From the NCBI RefSeq assembly GCF_013364195.1, contig NZ_CP054918.1, positions 6,809,001-6,873,000 on the forward strand: 64,000 nt of DNA, given 5' to 3'. Origin of the DNA: Streptomyces sp. NA04227 (GTDB taxonomy: Bacteria > Actinomycetota > Actinomycetes > Streptomycetales > Streptomycetaceae). The notes beneath the pieces were generated by a model. It was given only the letters and a program-made list of their open reading frames with translations, did not search any database and was not told the DNA's origin. This document shows positions 40,588-48,854 of the stretch, piece after piece. The translations under genes and the position numbers were made by a program. Each line of letters opens with the position of its first letter. Position 1 is the first letter of the stretch.

Positions 40588-41643
40588 TCAGGCCGAGGCC
40601 CCGGGCGCTGGCGGTGCCGTACTGGAGCGCACCACCAGGACGGGCTCCACGGCCATCCGGCGTGCCCGGTCGCTGCGGTTGTTGATCTGGTCGAGGAGCA
40701 GTGTCACGCAGTGCTGCCCCACCAGGTCGAAGTCCTGGCGGACGGTGGTGAGCGGCGGCGGGAAGAAGGCCGCTTCCGCCATGTCGTCGAAGCCGACGAC
40801 ACTCACGTCCTCGGGCACCCGGCGTCCCGCCTCGTGCAGGGCGCGTACCAGGCCGAGCGCCATCTGGTCGTTGGCGGCGAACACGGCCGTCAGTTCGGGC
40901 AGCCGGGCCAGCCGCTGCCCGGCCCGGTACCCCGATTCCGCGGTCCAGTCGCCGTGCAGCGCGGCGGGTACCGGGGCTCCGGCCGCATCGAGCGTCTGCC
41001 GCCAGGAGTCCGCCCGCCGCTGCGCGGCGAAGGAGTCCGCGGGGCCCGCCAGGTGCCAGACCGTGCGGTGGCCGAGATCCAGCAGATGACGGACGGCGCT
41101 ACGGGCGCCGAGCGCCTGGTCGAAGTCGACGTTGGAGTAGCTGTGCCCGGTGTCCCCGTCGGCGACGACCACCGGCATCGCGGGCGGCAGGTGCAGCGAC
41201 GGGGTGTCCAGCATCTGTGACTCGACCAGCACGATGCCGTCCACGGACTGCAGCATCAGATGCCGGAACGCGTGCTGCACGGCCGCCTCGGTCTGTGCGC
41301 GTATGCCCATGAAGTTCACGGAGAAGTCGGCCTCGCGGGCGGCGTCCGCGATGGCGCCGAGGGTACGGGCGTTGCCGTGGGCGCCCACGTCGAAGCTGAT
41401 CACGCCGAGGGCGCCGAATCTGCCGGTGACCAGCGCGCGGGCGGCCGTGTTGGGGCGATAGCCGAGCGTCCGCATCGCCGAGAGCACTTTCTCCCGGGTG
41501 CCCGCTTCCACGTTCTCCCGGTTGTTGGCGACCCGGGAGACGGTCTGCGAGGAGACGCCCGCCAACTCGGCGACGTCCGCCATCGACGGCCACTGTTTGG
41601 GCGGCCGTGAACGCAGGGACCTGCCCCTCTTGTCCGTCGTCAT
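40588..41643 (-). CDS. LacI-family transcriptional repressor 2
   Basis: A 351-residue LacI/GalR protein with HTH SMADVAELAGVSSQTVSRVA (about 20-39), hinge LGYRPNTAARALVTG and an inducer domain (LGVISFDVGAHGN, FAANDQMALGLVRALHEAGRR, VSVVGFDDMAEA). It is convergent with repressor 1 and divergent from the GH43 gene; operators at 41697 and 41797 flank its promoter. The HTH is nearly the same as that of repressor 1, so both may see the same palindrome while responding to different sugars. It may also autoregulate. Identification of the family is firm; the effector is unknown. Confidence 0.93.
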   Translation of the reverse strand: MTTDKRGRSLRSRPPKQWPSMADVAELAGVSSQTVSRVANNRENVEAGTREKVLSAMRTLGYRPNTAARALVTGRFGALGVISFDVGAHGNARTLGAIADAAREADFSVNFMGIRAQTEAAVQHAFRHLMLQSVDGIVLVESQMLDTPSLHLPPAMPVVVADGDTGHSYSNVDFDQALGARSAVRHLLDLGHRTVWHLAGPADSFAAQRRADSWRQTLDAAGAPVPAALHGDWTAESGYRAGQRLARLPELTAVFAANDQMALGLVRALHEAGRRVPEDVSVVGFDDMAEAAFFPPPLTTVRQDFDLVGQHCVTLLLDQINNRSDRARRMAVEPVLVVRSSTAPPAPGASA

Positions 41644-41696
41644 GGGTCCTTCCCGCGTCCGGCGGCAGTGGGTGGGCGCTGCACGGGCGCCCTGCG

Positions 41697-41714
41697 AATG
41701 TTGGCGTAAACATC
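41697..41714. promoter_or_regulatory. LacI-type operator near LacI 2
   Basis: AATGTTGGCGTAAACATC, a CG-centred imperfect palindrome 54 bp upstream of the LacI 2 start codon. The half-site GTAAACAT is exact. It probably mediates autoregulation. Confidence 0.7.
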
Positions 41715-41796
41715 ACTGGCGGGTCAAGCGGGGGAGGTATCCCTGCCCAAGCTCTTGACACTCACTTGGGGTACTCCCACACTCTCCCCAAGCGCC

Positions 41797-41814
41797 GTTG
41801 TTTACGCAAACATT
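41797..41814. promoter_or_regulatory. LacI-type operator upstream of the GH43 gene
   Basis: GTTGTTTACGCAAACATT; read on the other strand it is AATGTTTGCGTAAACAAC. It lies 182 bp upstream of the GH43 start and 83 bp from the sister site at 41697, a spacing that would allow DNA looping by a tetrameric LacI protein. The rest of the 352-bp spacer shows no gene. Confidence 0.75.
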
Positions 41815-41995
41815 AAACAGTTGTCCCGTTCGCGTAACACGACGACGCGTCTCCGCGCCCCTCGTAGGGCCCGGGCTTTCCCCGGCTCGGACCGCGTGCC
41901 CGCTCCCCCGGGACACCCGGAACTCCGGCGCCGACCCGCACTGCCCGACAGACGGCAGCCCACACTGCCCGACAGACAGCAAGGGACACCCGACC

Positions 41996-43447
41996 ATGCG
42001 CAGCAATCCACCAGGTACCGCACGGACCTTGGCCGTTCTCTCCGCCCTCGTGCTGGGATTCCTCGGCACCACCGGTACCGCCCAGGCGGAACCCGTCACC
42101 GTCCCCAACGGGACGCAGTTCACCGATCCGAACGGCGAGCCCGTCCACGCCCACGGCGGCGGCGTGGTGAAGGTGGGGGAGTACTACTACTGGTTCGGCG
42201 AGAACCGGAACGCGGACAACAGTTTCCGCTATGTCTCCGCCTACCGCTCCACCGACCTGAAGACCTGGGAGTTCCGCAAGCACGTACTGACCCAGGAGAC
42301 CGACCCGGAGCTGAAGGGCGCCAACATCGAGCGGCCCAAGGTCATGTTCAACAAGAGCACCGGCAAGTTCGTGATGTGGATGCACAAGGAGGGCAGCCCC
42401 ACCGACTACTCCGAGGCGCGCGCCGCGGTGGCGGTGTCGGACACGGTGGACGGGGACTACAGCTGGAAGGGCAGCTTCCGCCCGTTCGACGAGCACATGT
42501 CCCGTGACATCACCACGTTCGTGGACGACGACGGCACCGCTTACATGATCTCGGCCGCGAACGAGAACCGCGACCTGCACGTGTACCGGCTGAACTCCGA
42601 CTACACCAAGATCGAGGAACAGGTCCAGAAGCTGTGGGCGGGCCAGTCCCGCGAGGCACCGGCCATGTTCAAGCGTGACGGCGTGTACTTCCTGCTCACC
42701 TCGGGAGCCACCGGCTGGGGGCCGAACCAGCAGAAGTACGCCACCGCGAGCAGCGTCACCGGCGAGTGGAGCGGGCTGCAGGACATCGGCGACAACACCA
42801 CCTACCGCAGCCAGACCGCGTACGTGCTGCCGGTGCAGGGCACCAAGGGCACCGACTACATGTACATGGGAGACCGCTGGGGCAACTCCATGGGCGGCAT
42901 GGTCAACGACTCCAAGTACGTCTGGCTGCCGCTGGAGTTCCCCACCAAGACCACCATGACCATGGACTACTCGCCGAACCTCACGGTGGACACCGAGGCG
43001 GGCTCCGTCTCCGGCATGGACGTCACCTGGGAGAAGCTCACCTCGCGCAAGAGCGGAAAGTGCGCCGACGTGAGCAGCTTCGACACCAACGACGGGGCCC
43101 AGTTCGTGCAGTGGGGCTGCGGTTGGGGCGTCAACCAGCACTACTGGTTCAAGAAGCTCGACTCGGACCACGTGCAGATCATGGCCAGGCACAGTGGCAA
43201 GTGCCTCGACGTGAAGGACGCCGCCACCGAGGACGGCGCCTATGCCGTGCAGAACACCTGCGACGGCAGGGAGTCCCAGCAGTGGAAGGTCGAGCAGACC
43301 GACACCGACGGCTATGTCCGGCTGATCGCCAAGCACAGTGGCAAGTGCCTGGACGTCGTGAACGAGTCGACGGCCGACGGCGCCGCTCTTCAGCAGTGGA
43401 CCTGCGGCAACGGCGACAACCAGAAGTGGGAGCACTCGGCCGCCTGA
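41996..43447 (+). CDS. Secreted exo-beta-1,3-galactanase (GH43_24-like) with CBM13
   Basis: A 483-residue secreted enzyme. The Sec signal peptide (about 1-31, ending TAQA) is followed by a GH43 beta-propeller (about 36-330) and a C-terminal CBM13 of three Cys-containing repeats (about 345-483; GKCADV, GKCLDV twice, with QKW-type ends). The propeller matches exo-beta-1,3-galactanases: HAHGGGVVKVGEYYYWFGEN, NIERPKV (Glu112), SREAPAMFK (Glu220, probable acid) and YRSQTAYVLP (Gln273). The last fits the subfamily in which a Gln, not Asp, takes the base position. It would remove galactose units from the beta-1,3-galactan backbone of arabinogalactan, bypassing side chains. AAGGGA precedes the ATG at 41996. 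Confidence 0.9.
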   Translation: MRSNPPGTARTLAVLSALVLGFLGTTGTAQAEPVTVPNGTQFTDPNGEPVHAHGGGVVKVGEYYYWFGENRNADNSFRYVSAYRSTDLKTWEFRKHVLTQETDPELKGANIERPKVMFNKSTGKFVMWMHKEGSPTDYSEARAAVAVSDTVDGDYSWKGSFRPFDEHMSRDITTFVDDDGTAYMISAANENRDLHVYRLNSDYTKIEEQVQKLWAGQSREAPAMFKRDGVYFLLTSGATGWGPNQQKYATASSVTGEWSGLQDIGDNTTYRSQTAYVLPVQGTKGTDYMYMGDRWGNSMGGMVNDSKYVWLPLEFPTKTTMTMDYSPNLTVDTEAGSVSGMDVTWEKLTSRKSGKCADVSSFDTNDGAQFVQWGCGWGVNQHYWFKKLDSDHVQIMARHSGKCLDVKDAATEDGAYAVQNTCDGRESQQWKVEQTDTDGYVRLIAKHSGKCLDVVNESTADGAALQQWTCGNGDNQKWEHSAA

Positions 43448-43558
43448 GCAACTCGGCCATCTGAACGGTCGGCGCGTACGCGTCCTGGCCCTCGCGCCCA
43501 CCATCGGCGCTCACCACCCCGCCCCTCACCAGGCGCTCACCACGGCGTACGCGCCCAA

Positions 43559-43587
43559 GTGCCCCGCGCGCTTCCCGCGCGGGGCAC
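43559..43587. terminator. Stem-loop terminator after the GH43 gene
   Basis: GTGCCCCGCGCG and CGCGCGGGGCAC form a perfect 12-bp stem with a 5-nt loop, 112 bp after the GH43 stop and 97 bp before the GH30 gene, so the two are probably separate or only partly coupled transcripts. Confidence 0.7.
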
Positions 43588-43683
43588 ACCTCTGCGGCCC
43601 CAAGTCGGCGCCCCCTCCCCGGACCGCCCGGCCACCCGCCGCCGTACGTCGCCCCCTCACCCGAACCCGAATTGGAGCAGCAC

Positions 43684-45684
43684 GTGTTCGCCATCCGCAG
43701 ACCATCGGTGACCCGCCGCACCGCGGCGGCCCTCACCGCCGTGGCGGCCGTCACCGCCGCCGGGGTCGCAGCGCCCCACGCCGGGGCCGAGACCTCGGCC
43801 GCGGCCCTGACCGTCCGGCTCGATCCGAGTTATCAGCAACAGCCGTTCCAGGGCTGGGGAACCGCCCTGGCCTGGTTCGCCAATGTCACCGGCGGCTGGC
43901 CGGACGCCCAGCGCGAGCGCCTTGCCGACGACCTCTACGGCAAGGACGGGCTCGGCTTCACCATCGCCCGCTACAACATCGGCGGCGGCGACAGCCCCGA
44001 GACCCAGCCCTACATGCGCGCGGGCGGTGCCGTACCCGGCTACTGGAACCGGCCCGGCGAGGAGTCGCCGAACTGGTGGGACCCGGCCAACCCCGAGCAC
44101 TGGAACCCCGAGGCCGACGCCAACCAGCGCTGGTGGCTCAAGGCGGCCAAGGAGCGCGGCGCGAAGACCTTCGAGGCCTTCTCCAACTCGGCCCCGTACT
44201 TCATGACCGAGAGCGGTCTGGTCTCCGGCCACAACGACCCCTGGAAGGACAACCTGCGGTCCGACCAGTACGAGAGGTTCGCCCAGTACCTCACCGGCGC
44301 GATGAAGCGCGCGCAAAACTCCACGGGCGTCACCTTCGACTCCCTCTCGCCGGTCAACGAACCGGGCACCGACTACTGGCGCGCGGGCGGACGCCAGGAA
44401 GGCTCGCACTGGGACCCGGCCTCCCAGGCCCGCATGGTCTCCACCCTGCGCGCCACCCTCGACAAGGAGGGCCTGCCCACCGGCATCGCGGCGATGGACG
44501 AGACCAACTCCGGCTTGTTCCGCAGCAATTGGGAAAGTTACGAGAGCTCCGTCCGGGACGCCGTCGGCCGGCTCAACACACACACCTACGGCACCGGCGG
44601 ACGCACCGGCGCACGCGACATCGCCAAGGGCGAGGACACCCCGCTGTGGATGTCCGAAGTCGACCTGGGCGGCAGCGCACCACAGAGCTTCACCGACATG
44701 AGTCCGGCCCTGGACCTGGCCCGTCACATCAACGACGACATCAGGGAACTGGAGCCGAGCGCCTGGGTGTTGTGGCAGGCGATCGAGGACTACGAGAACA
44801 TGACCCCGGAGCACGAGAACTCCAACTGGGGCCTGATCCAGACCGACTTCACCCCGGCCGACGCGGCCAAGGAGCCGCTGCGCAAGAACAAGAAGTACTG
44901 GGCCATGGGCAACTACAGCCGCTTCATCCGTCCCGGCGCCCGTGTCATCAACACCGACGACCCGGAAACCCTGGCCGCGATCCGGCCCGAGGGAGCGGGG
45001 ACCGTCGTCGTGCACACCAACCCCACCGACTCCGAACGGGAGATCACCCTCGATCTGGAGGGCTTCCAGAACGTCGGTGACGCTCCCGTCGAGCGCTGGA
45101 CCACCGACGGTGAGAAGAATCTGCACCGCGACAGCGACCTCAAGACCGAGGGCAGGACACTCAAGGCAGTCGTCGGCCCCGGATCGGTCACGACCTTCGT
45201 CCTCCCCGGCGTCGACGGGGTGAACCCCGAGACCGCCACCGCCCCCGTGGGCGCGCCGCGCCAGATCGTCAGCGACCACAGCGGCATGGCGCTCACGGCG
45301 TCCGAGGCCGACGGGACCGTCACACCCACCCAGCGCAACGCGAACCCGGACGACCCGTCGCAGCAGTGGACCTTCACCAAGCTGTCCGCCGACGACTGGG
45401 GCAACACCGCCACGTACCGCGTCACCAACAAGAAGACCGGCAAGGCGCTTTCGGTGTCCTCGGGCGCCCTCACCTTCGCCGAGCCGGGTAGCTCCGCGGA
45501 ACAGCAGTGGCTGCGCTCGACCACCGGAAACGGCCATCAGACCCTGGTCAACAAGGCCACCGGCGAACTGCTCGACGTCATCAACGAGGCCACACACGAC
45601 GGCGCCGCGGTCGGCGTCTACCGGCCCACGACCGGCAACAACCAGTCCTGGTCACTGCCGAGCGCCGGGTCCCGGAAGCGGTAG
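43684..45684 (+). CDS. Secreted endo-beta-1,6-galactanase (GH30_5-like)
   Basis: A 666-residue enzyme. The twin-Arg-containing signal peptide (IRRPSVTRRTAAALTAVAAV, cleaved near AHAGAE) is followed by a GH30 catalytic barrel (about 45-470) with FQGWGTALAWFANVTGGW at the start, acid/base Glu226 in SPVNEPGTDYW and nucleophile Glu325 in LWMSEVDLGG. A beta-sandwich follows, then a C-terminal ricin-like domain (about 525-660; QQWTF, QQWL, NQSWSL). The QGWGTALAWFA pattern and the large barrel match subfamily 5, known for endo-beta-1,6-galactanases acting on arabinogalactan side chains. The GTG start has GGAG 6 bp upstream; the in-frame TTG at 43672 is rejected because it would swallow the ribosome binding site. 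It complements the exo-1,3-galactanase just upstream. Confidence 0.9.
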   Translation: MFAIRRPSVTRRTAAALTAVAAVTAAGVAAPHAGAETSAAALTVRLDPSYQQQPFQGWGTALAWFANVTGGWPDAQRERLADDLYGKDGLGFTIARYNIGGGDSPETQPYMRAGGAVPGYWNRPGEESPNWWDPANPEHWNPEADANQRWWLKAAKERGAKTFEAFSNSAPYFMTESGLVSGHNDPWKDNLRSDQYERFAQYLTGAMKRAQNSTGVTFDSLSPVNEPGTDYWRAGGRQEGSHWDPASQARMVSTLRATLDKEGLPTGIAAMDETNSGLFRSNWESYESSVRDAVGRLNTHTYGTGGRTGARDIAKGEDTPLWMSEVDLGGSAPQSFTDMSPALDLARHINDDIRELEPSAWVLWQAIEDYENMTPEHENSNWGLIQTDFTPADAAKEPLRKNKKYWAMGNYSRFIRPGARVINTDDPETLAAIRPEGAGTVVVHTNPTDSEREITLDLEGFQNVGDAPVERWTTDGEKNLHRDSDLKTEGRTLKAVVGPGSVTTFVLPGVDGVNPETATAPVGAPRQIVSDHSGMALTASEADGTVTPTQRNANPDDPSQQWTFTKLSADDWGNTATYRVTNKKTGKALSVSSGALTFAEPGSSAEQQWLRSTTGNGHQTLVNKATGELLDVINEATHDGAAVGVYRPTTGNNQSWSLPSAGSRKR

Positions 45685-45739
45685 CGAGCCGTGAGCCGAA
45701 GGCCCTGACTCGAAGGCCGTAAGCAGGGCGACCTCAAAG

Positions 45740-45773
45740 GGCCGGGCACCGATCCTAGGATCGGTGCCCGGCC
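45740..45773. terminator. Perfect 34-bp palindrome, bidirectional terminator
   Basis: GGCCGGGCACCGATCCT and its exact reverse complement meet at a CCTAGG centre. It lies between the converging GH30 and GH35 genes, 55 bp after one stop and 91 bp from the other, so it can end both transcripts. Confidence 0.8.
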
Positions 45774-45800
45774 GCTGCATGTCTGCCGTTCGGCGCCTGT

Positions 45801-45860
45801 CGTTTGGCGTCTGGCGTGCGCCGGACGGCGGACGCCAAACGCCAGGCGCCAAACGCCAGG
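45801..45860. repeat. Inverted and tandem GGCGTTTGGCG-type repeats
   Basis: CGTTTGGCGTC (45801-45811) is the exact reverse complement of GACGCCAAACG (45831-45841). The right arm continues as two tandem copies of the 14-mer CGCCAAACGCCAGG (45833-45846 and 45847-45860), ending 4 bp before the GH35 stop codon. The array can fold in more than one register. Confidence 0.75.
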
Positions 45861-45864
45861 CGTC

Positions 45865-47613
45865 CTACTCCTCCGTGGGCCCGAGGTCGTGCGACTCGCG
45901 GAAGTCCACCGAGCGCGCGCGGGGGGCCGCGTGCAGTTCCAGTACGACGAGTTCGTTGGTGCCCGTGCGCAGTACCGGAGCGGGTACGTACAGGGACCGC
46001 TGGGGTCCGCGGGACCAGTACCGGCCCAGGGCGAAGCCGTTGACCCAGGCGTTGCCCTTGGTCCAGCCGTCGAGGTGCAGGAAGGTGTCGGCGGTCGCGG
46101 TGAGTTCGAAGGTGCCGCGGTGGAAGGCGGGGCCGGTGCGGGGGGCCGCGGTGGCGGTGAAGTCCAGCCCGTCCAGGCTGTCCAGTCGCAGTGGCCGACT
46201 GGTCCAATCGGCCAACTCGACGCCGTCCAGCAGGACTTGTCCGGGCAGTCCCTTGCGGTCGTGGATGCCGGGCCCGTAGTTGACGCGACCCTGGTTCTCC
46301 ACGAGCACCGACAGGACACAGCCCGCGCGCGGCACCGTGAACGCGAGGGCGCGCTCGTGGTTCTCGCGCTCCAGCACTCCGACGGGCTGGCCGTCGAGGA
46401 AGAACTGGGCCCGGTCACGGACCTGTTCGACTTCGAGCAGCACCGGGCCCTCGGCGTTCAGGACCGTCTCGTAGAGGACGAACCCGAAGTCCTGTCCGAG
46501 CTGCTCCATGGTCAGGGGCCGGGGCCCCGCGACGGCCTCGCCGAGCACGGCAGCGGACTCGCGGAGATCCGCGCTGTGCGTCAACTCCAGGTTCTCCAGG
46601 GTGAGTTTGCCTGCCCTCGGCGGGACGGGCTCCGTCGGAACCGGTGCGTACTTGGCGATGACCTTGCGGAAGGCCCAGAACTTCTCGGTCGGGTCACCGG
46701 CCTCGTCGAGCGGGGCGTCGTAGTCGTAGGAGGTGACGGTGGGCCGGTAGGTGTGCTTGTCGTTGGCGCCGTTGGTGAAGCCGAAGTTGGTCCCGCCGTG
46801 GAACATGTAGAAGTTGACGGACGCGCCCGCCGCCAGCAGATCGTCGAGCTCCTGCGCCGCCAGGTCCGGCTCGCGGACCACATGGTGGCTGCCCCAGCGG
46901 TCGAACCAGCCGATCCAGAACTCCGTGCAGAGCAGCGGCCCTTGGGGCTGCTCGGCACGGAGCGCCGCGAGGTTCGTGACGGAGCGGCTGCCGAAGTTGG
47001 CCGTGGCCAGCGTGCCCGGCAGGCGGCCGCGCGCGAGGTCCGCGGGCTGGTCGCAGGTGAACAGCGGCACATCGACGCCGTTCTCGCGGAGCGAGGCGGC
47101 GAGGTGCTCCAGATAGCCGCGGTCGTCACCGTAGGCCCCGTACTCGTTCTCCACCTGCACCGCGAGAATCGGACCGCCACGGGTGGCGAGGTACGGCTGC
47201 AGCGGCGTGAGCAGCCGCGTGAAGTAGTCGTCGACCGCGGCGAGATAGCGGGGGTCGCGCGAGCGCAGCCGGATGTCCGGCTCGGCGAGCAGCCAGGAGG
47301 GCAGACCACCGCCCTCCCACTCGGCGCATATGTAGGGCCCGGGGCGGAGCAGTACGTGCAGGCCCTCGGCCGAGGCGAGATCGAGGAAGGCGGGCAGGTC
47401 GAGCGCGCCGTCCATCCGGAACTCGTCGGGCCGGGGCTGGTGAAGGTTCCAGGGCACATAGGTCTCGACGGTGTTGAGACCCATCAGCCGGGCCTTCCGG
47501 AGCCGGTCCGCCCACTGCTCCGGGTGCACCCGGAAGTAGTGCAGCCCTCCGGACAGGAGCCGGAAGGGTTCACCGTCGAGCCGGAACCCGTCGTCGATCT
47601 GAAGAAGGGGCAT
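45865..47613 (-). CDS. Beta-galactosidase, GH35
   Basis: A 582-residue cytoplasmic enzyme (no signal peptide). GH35 signatures are clear: the start FRLDGEPFRLLSGGLHYFRV, WNLHQPRP, RPGPYICAEWEGGGLPSWLL, VENEYGAYG (acid/base Glu157), LLCTEFWIGWFDRWG (nucleophile Glu231) and NFYMFHGGTNFGFTNGA. C-terminal beta-jelly-roll domains follow. It removes terminal beta-galactose from imported galacto-oligosaccharides, feeding the galactonate operon. ATG 47613 is preceded by AGGAGCACC; the longer in-frame start is rejected as Gln/Pro-rich leader. A LacI-type operator lies 73 bp upstream. Confidence 0.93.
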   Translation of the reverse strand: MPLLQIDDGFRLDGEPFRLLSGGLHYFRVHPEQWADRLRKARLMGLNTVETYVPWNLHQPRPDEFRMDGALDLPAFLDLASAEGLHVLLRPGPYICAEWEGGGLPSWLLAEPDIRLRSRDPRYLAAVDDYFTRLLTPLQPYLATRGGPILAVQVENEYGAYGDDRGYLEHLAASLRENGVDVPLFTCDQPADLARGRLPGTLATANFGSRSVTNLAALRAEQPQGPLLCTEFWIGWFDRWGSHHVVREPDLAAQELDDLLAAGASVNFYMFHGGTNFGFTNGANDKHTYRPTVTSYDYDAPLDEAGDPTEKFWAFRKVIAKYAPVPTEPVPPRAGKLTLENLELTHSADLRESAAVLGEAVAGPRPLTMEQLGQDFGFVLYETVLNAEGPVLLEVEQVRDRAQFFLDGQPVGVLERENHERALAFTVPRAGCVLSVLVENQGRVNYGPGIHDRKGLPGQVLLDGVELADWTSRPLRLDSLDGLDFTATAAPRTGPAFHRGTFELTATADTFLHLDGWTKGNAWVNGFALGRYWSRGPQRSLYVPAPVLRTGTNELVVLELHAAPRARSVDFRESHDLGPTEE

Positions 47614-47685
47614 GTGCTGGTGCTCCTGTGCTGATTGCGGGGGCGCGCCGGTCGGGCGCAAAGGCGGGAAGGAGTTCCGCCCTAG

Positions 47686-47703
47686 TATGTTTGCGTAAAC
47701 ATA
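47686..47703. promoter_or_regulatory. LacI-type operator upstream of GH35
   Basis: TATGTTTGCGTAAACATA, CG-centred, with 16 of 18 positions symmetrical. It lies in an AT-rich spot 73 bp before the beta-galactosidase start. The remainder of the 405-bp spacer to 48018 is without a recognisable gene. Confidence 0.78.
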
Positions 47704-48018
47704 GTGAATGTGGCAAGACGTGGGTGAAGTGATCGAGCTCCCAGTCCGCGGGCCCTTGGAGTGTTTCGGCGTCAGAACGGCCGAAGTTGACGGGGTGGAG
47801 GGCGAACCTCCAGGTCGGCGGCGGCTCGATTGTCCTGGGCGCGGCTCCCGCTGTCCGAAAATCCCTTACTTCAAGTGACGTCTCACCTACGGGTTGTCAC
47901 TGCCTCGTGCTCTCATACGACCTGCACGGGGATATGCCAATCGGCTTGTGAAGAGGGGTAGTTCTGCCATGTCGGCCACGAGGTTCACGTCTGCTTCGAC
48001 GATGAGGACGGACGCGCG

Positions 48019-48714
48019 GTGAGCGGCCGCCGCCCGGTGCGCCGTGCACCCCGGCGCAGTCCCGTCCGCAGGGGCGGGAAGCGGAACCAGAAGTCTCCGT
48101 TGTGGTTGCCGGTGGCGGCGGGGGCGGGCGCGACTCTGGTGCTGGTGCAGTGGCTGCTCACGCATGTGTGGGTGCTCGTCGGTGTCGGCGCGGTCGCAGC
48201 GGCAGCGGCCGCGCTCCGGGTGCGCACAGCCCGTCGGCGCGCGGAGTGGGAACGCGTACGGGCGAGGGCGCTGCGGCTGCGCATCGCGGAACTGGACTCG
48301 CTGGACCACCGGTCCTTCGAGTTCGCGATACGGGACCTGATGCGCCGGGACGGCTGCGACGCGGAGCAACTGGGCGGCGCGGGCGACAACGCCTGCGACG
48401 TACGGGCCGTCGATCCGGCGGGCCGGGTCTGGGCGATCCAGTGCAAGCACCGGCGGGACGGCGATGAGGGCTCGGCCGTGGGCGTGGGCGTCCTCCAGCA
48501 GGTCAACGGCACTGCCCGGCAGATCCACGGCGCGGACGTCGCGGTGGTCCTGACCAACGGCCGCTTCTCCTCGAAGGCGGTGCCCTGGGGCAGGGAACAC
48601 CGCATCCACCTGGTCGACCGTCGCGTACTCGGGACGTGGGCGGCGGGTTCCAGACCGCTGTGGGAACTCCTGGACCGCATCCCGCCGCCGCGCCGGCCGT
48701 CGGCTCTCTCGTGA
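48019..48714 (+). CDS. Membrane-anchored Mrr-like restriction endonuclease
   Basis: A 231-residue protein. A basic N-terminus (RRPVRRAPRRSPVRRGGKR) is followed by two hydrophobic segments (about 28-46 and 48-64), a helical linker rich in Arg, and a PD-(D/E)XK-type Mrr nuclease domain (about 95-220). Seen: SFEFAIRDLMRRDGCDAEQL, the Asp in ACDVRAVD and the QxK motif AIQCKHR. Such proteins hydrolyse DNA and are linked to restriction of modified or foreign DNA; the membrane anchor suggests action on incoming DNA near the envelope. The GTG start has GAGGA 10 bp upstream. There is no methyltransferase beside it. Confidence 0.85.
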   Translation: MSGRRPVRRAPRRSPVRRGGKRNQKSPLWLPVAAGAGATLVLVQWLLTHVWVLVGVGAVAAAAAALRVRTARRRAEWERVRARALRLRIAELDSLDHRSFEFAIRDLMRRDGCDAEQLGGAGDNACDVRAVDPAGRVWAIQCKHRRDGDEGSAVGVGVLQQVNGTARQIHGADVAVVLTNGRFSSKAVPWGREHRIHLVDRRVLGTWAAGSRPLWELLDRIPPPRRPSALS

Positions 48715-48854
48715 GCGGGGCGGGTGGGGGCCGGAGTTGACCAGGAGAGTGAGAAGGGGAGCGTGGAGGTGTGTGGGTGGGGTCGGTGCCTGCTCCGCCG
48801 CGCGGGGAACAGGTCGTTCCTCCGCCTGAGAGGGGTATGCCCTACTCGACGTGC

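Noticed and set aside
41826..41838. Further LacI-type operator at GTTCGCGTAACAC
   Set aside because: Only one half resembles the motif and the dyad is poor compared with the site 20 bp away.
43672..43684. TTG start for the GH30 enzyme
   Set aside because: It would include the GGAG ribosome binding site of the GTG four codons later in the coding sequence, and adds nothing family-like.
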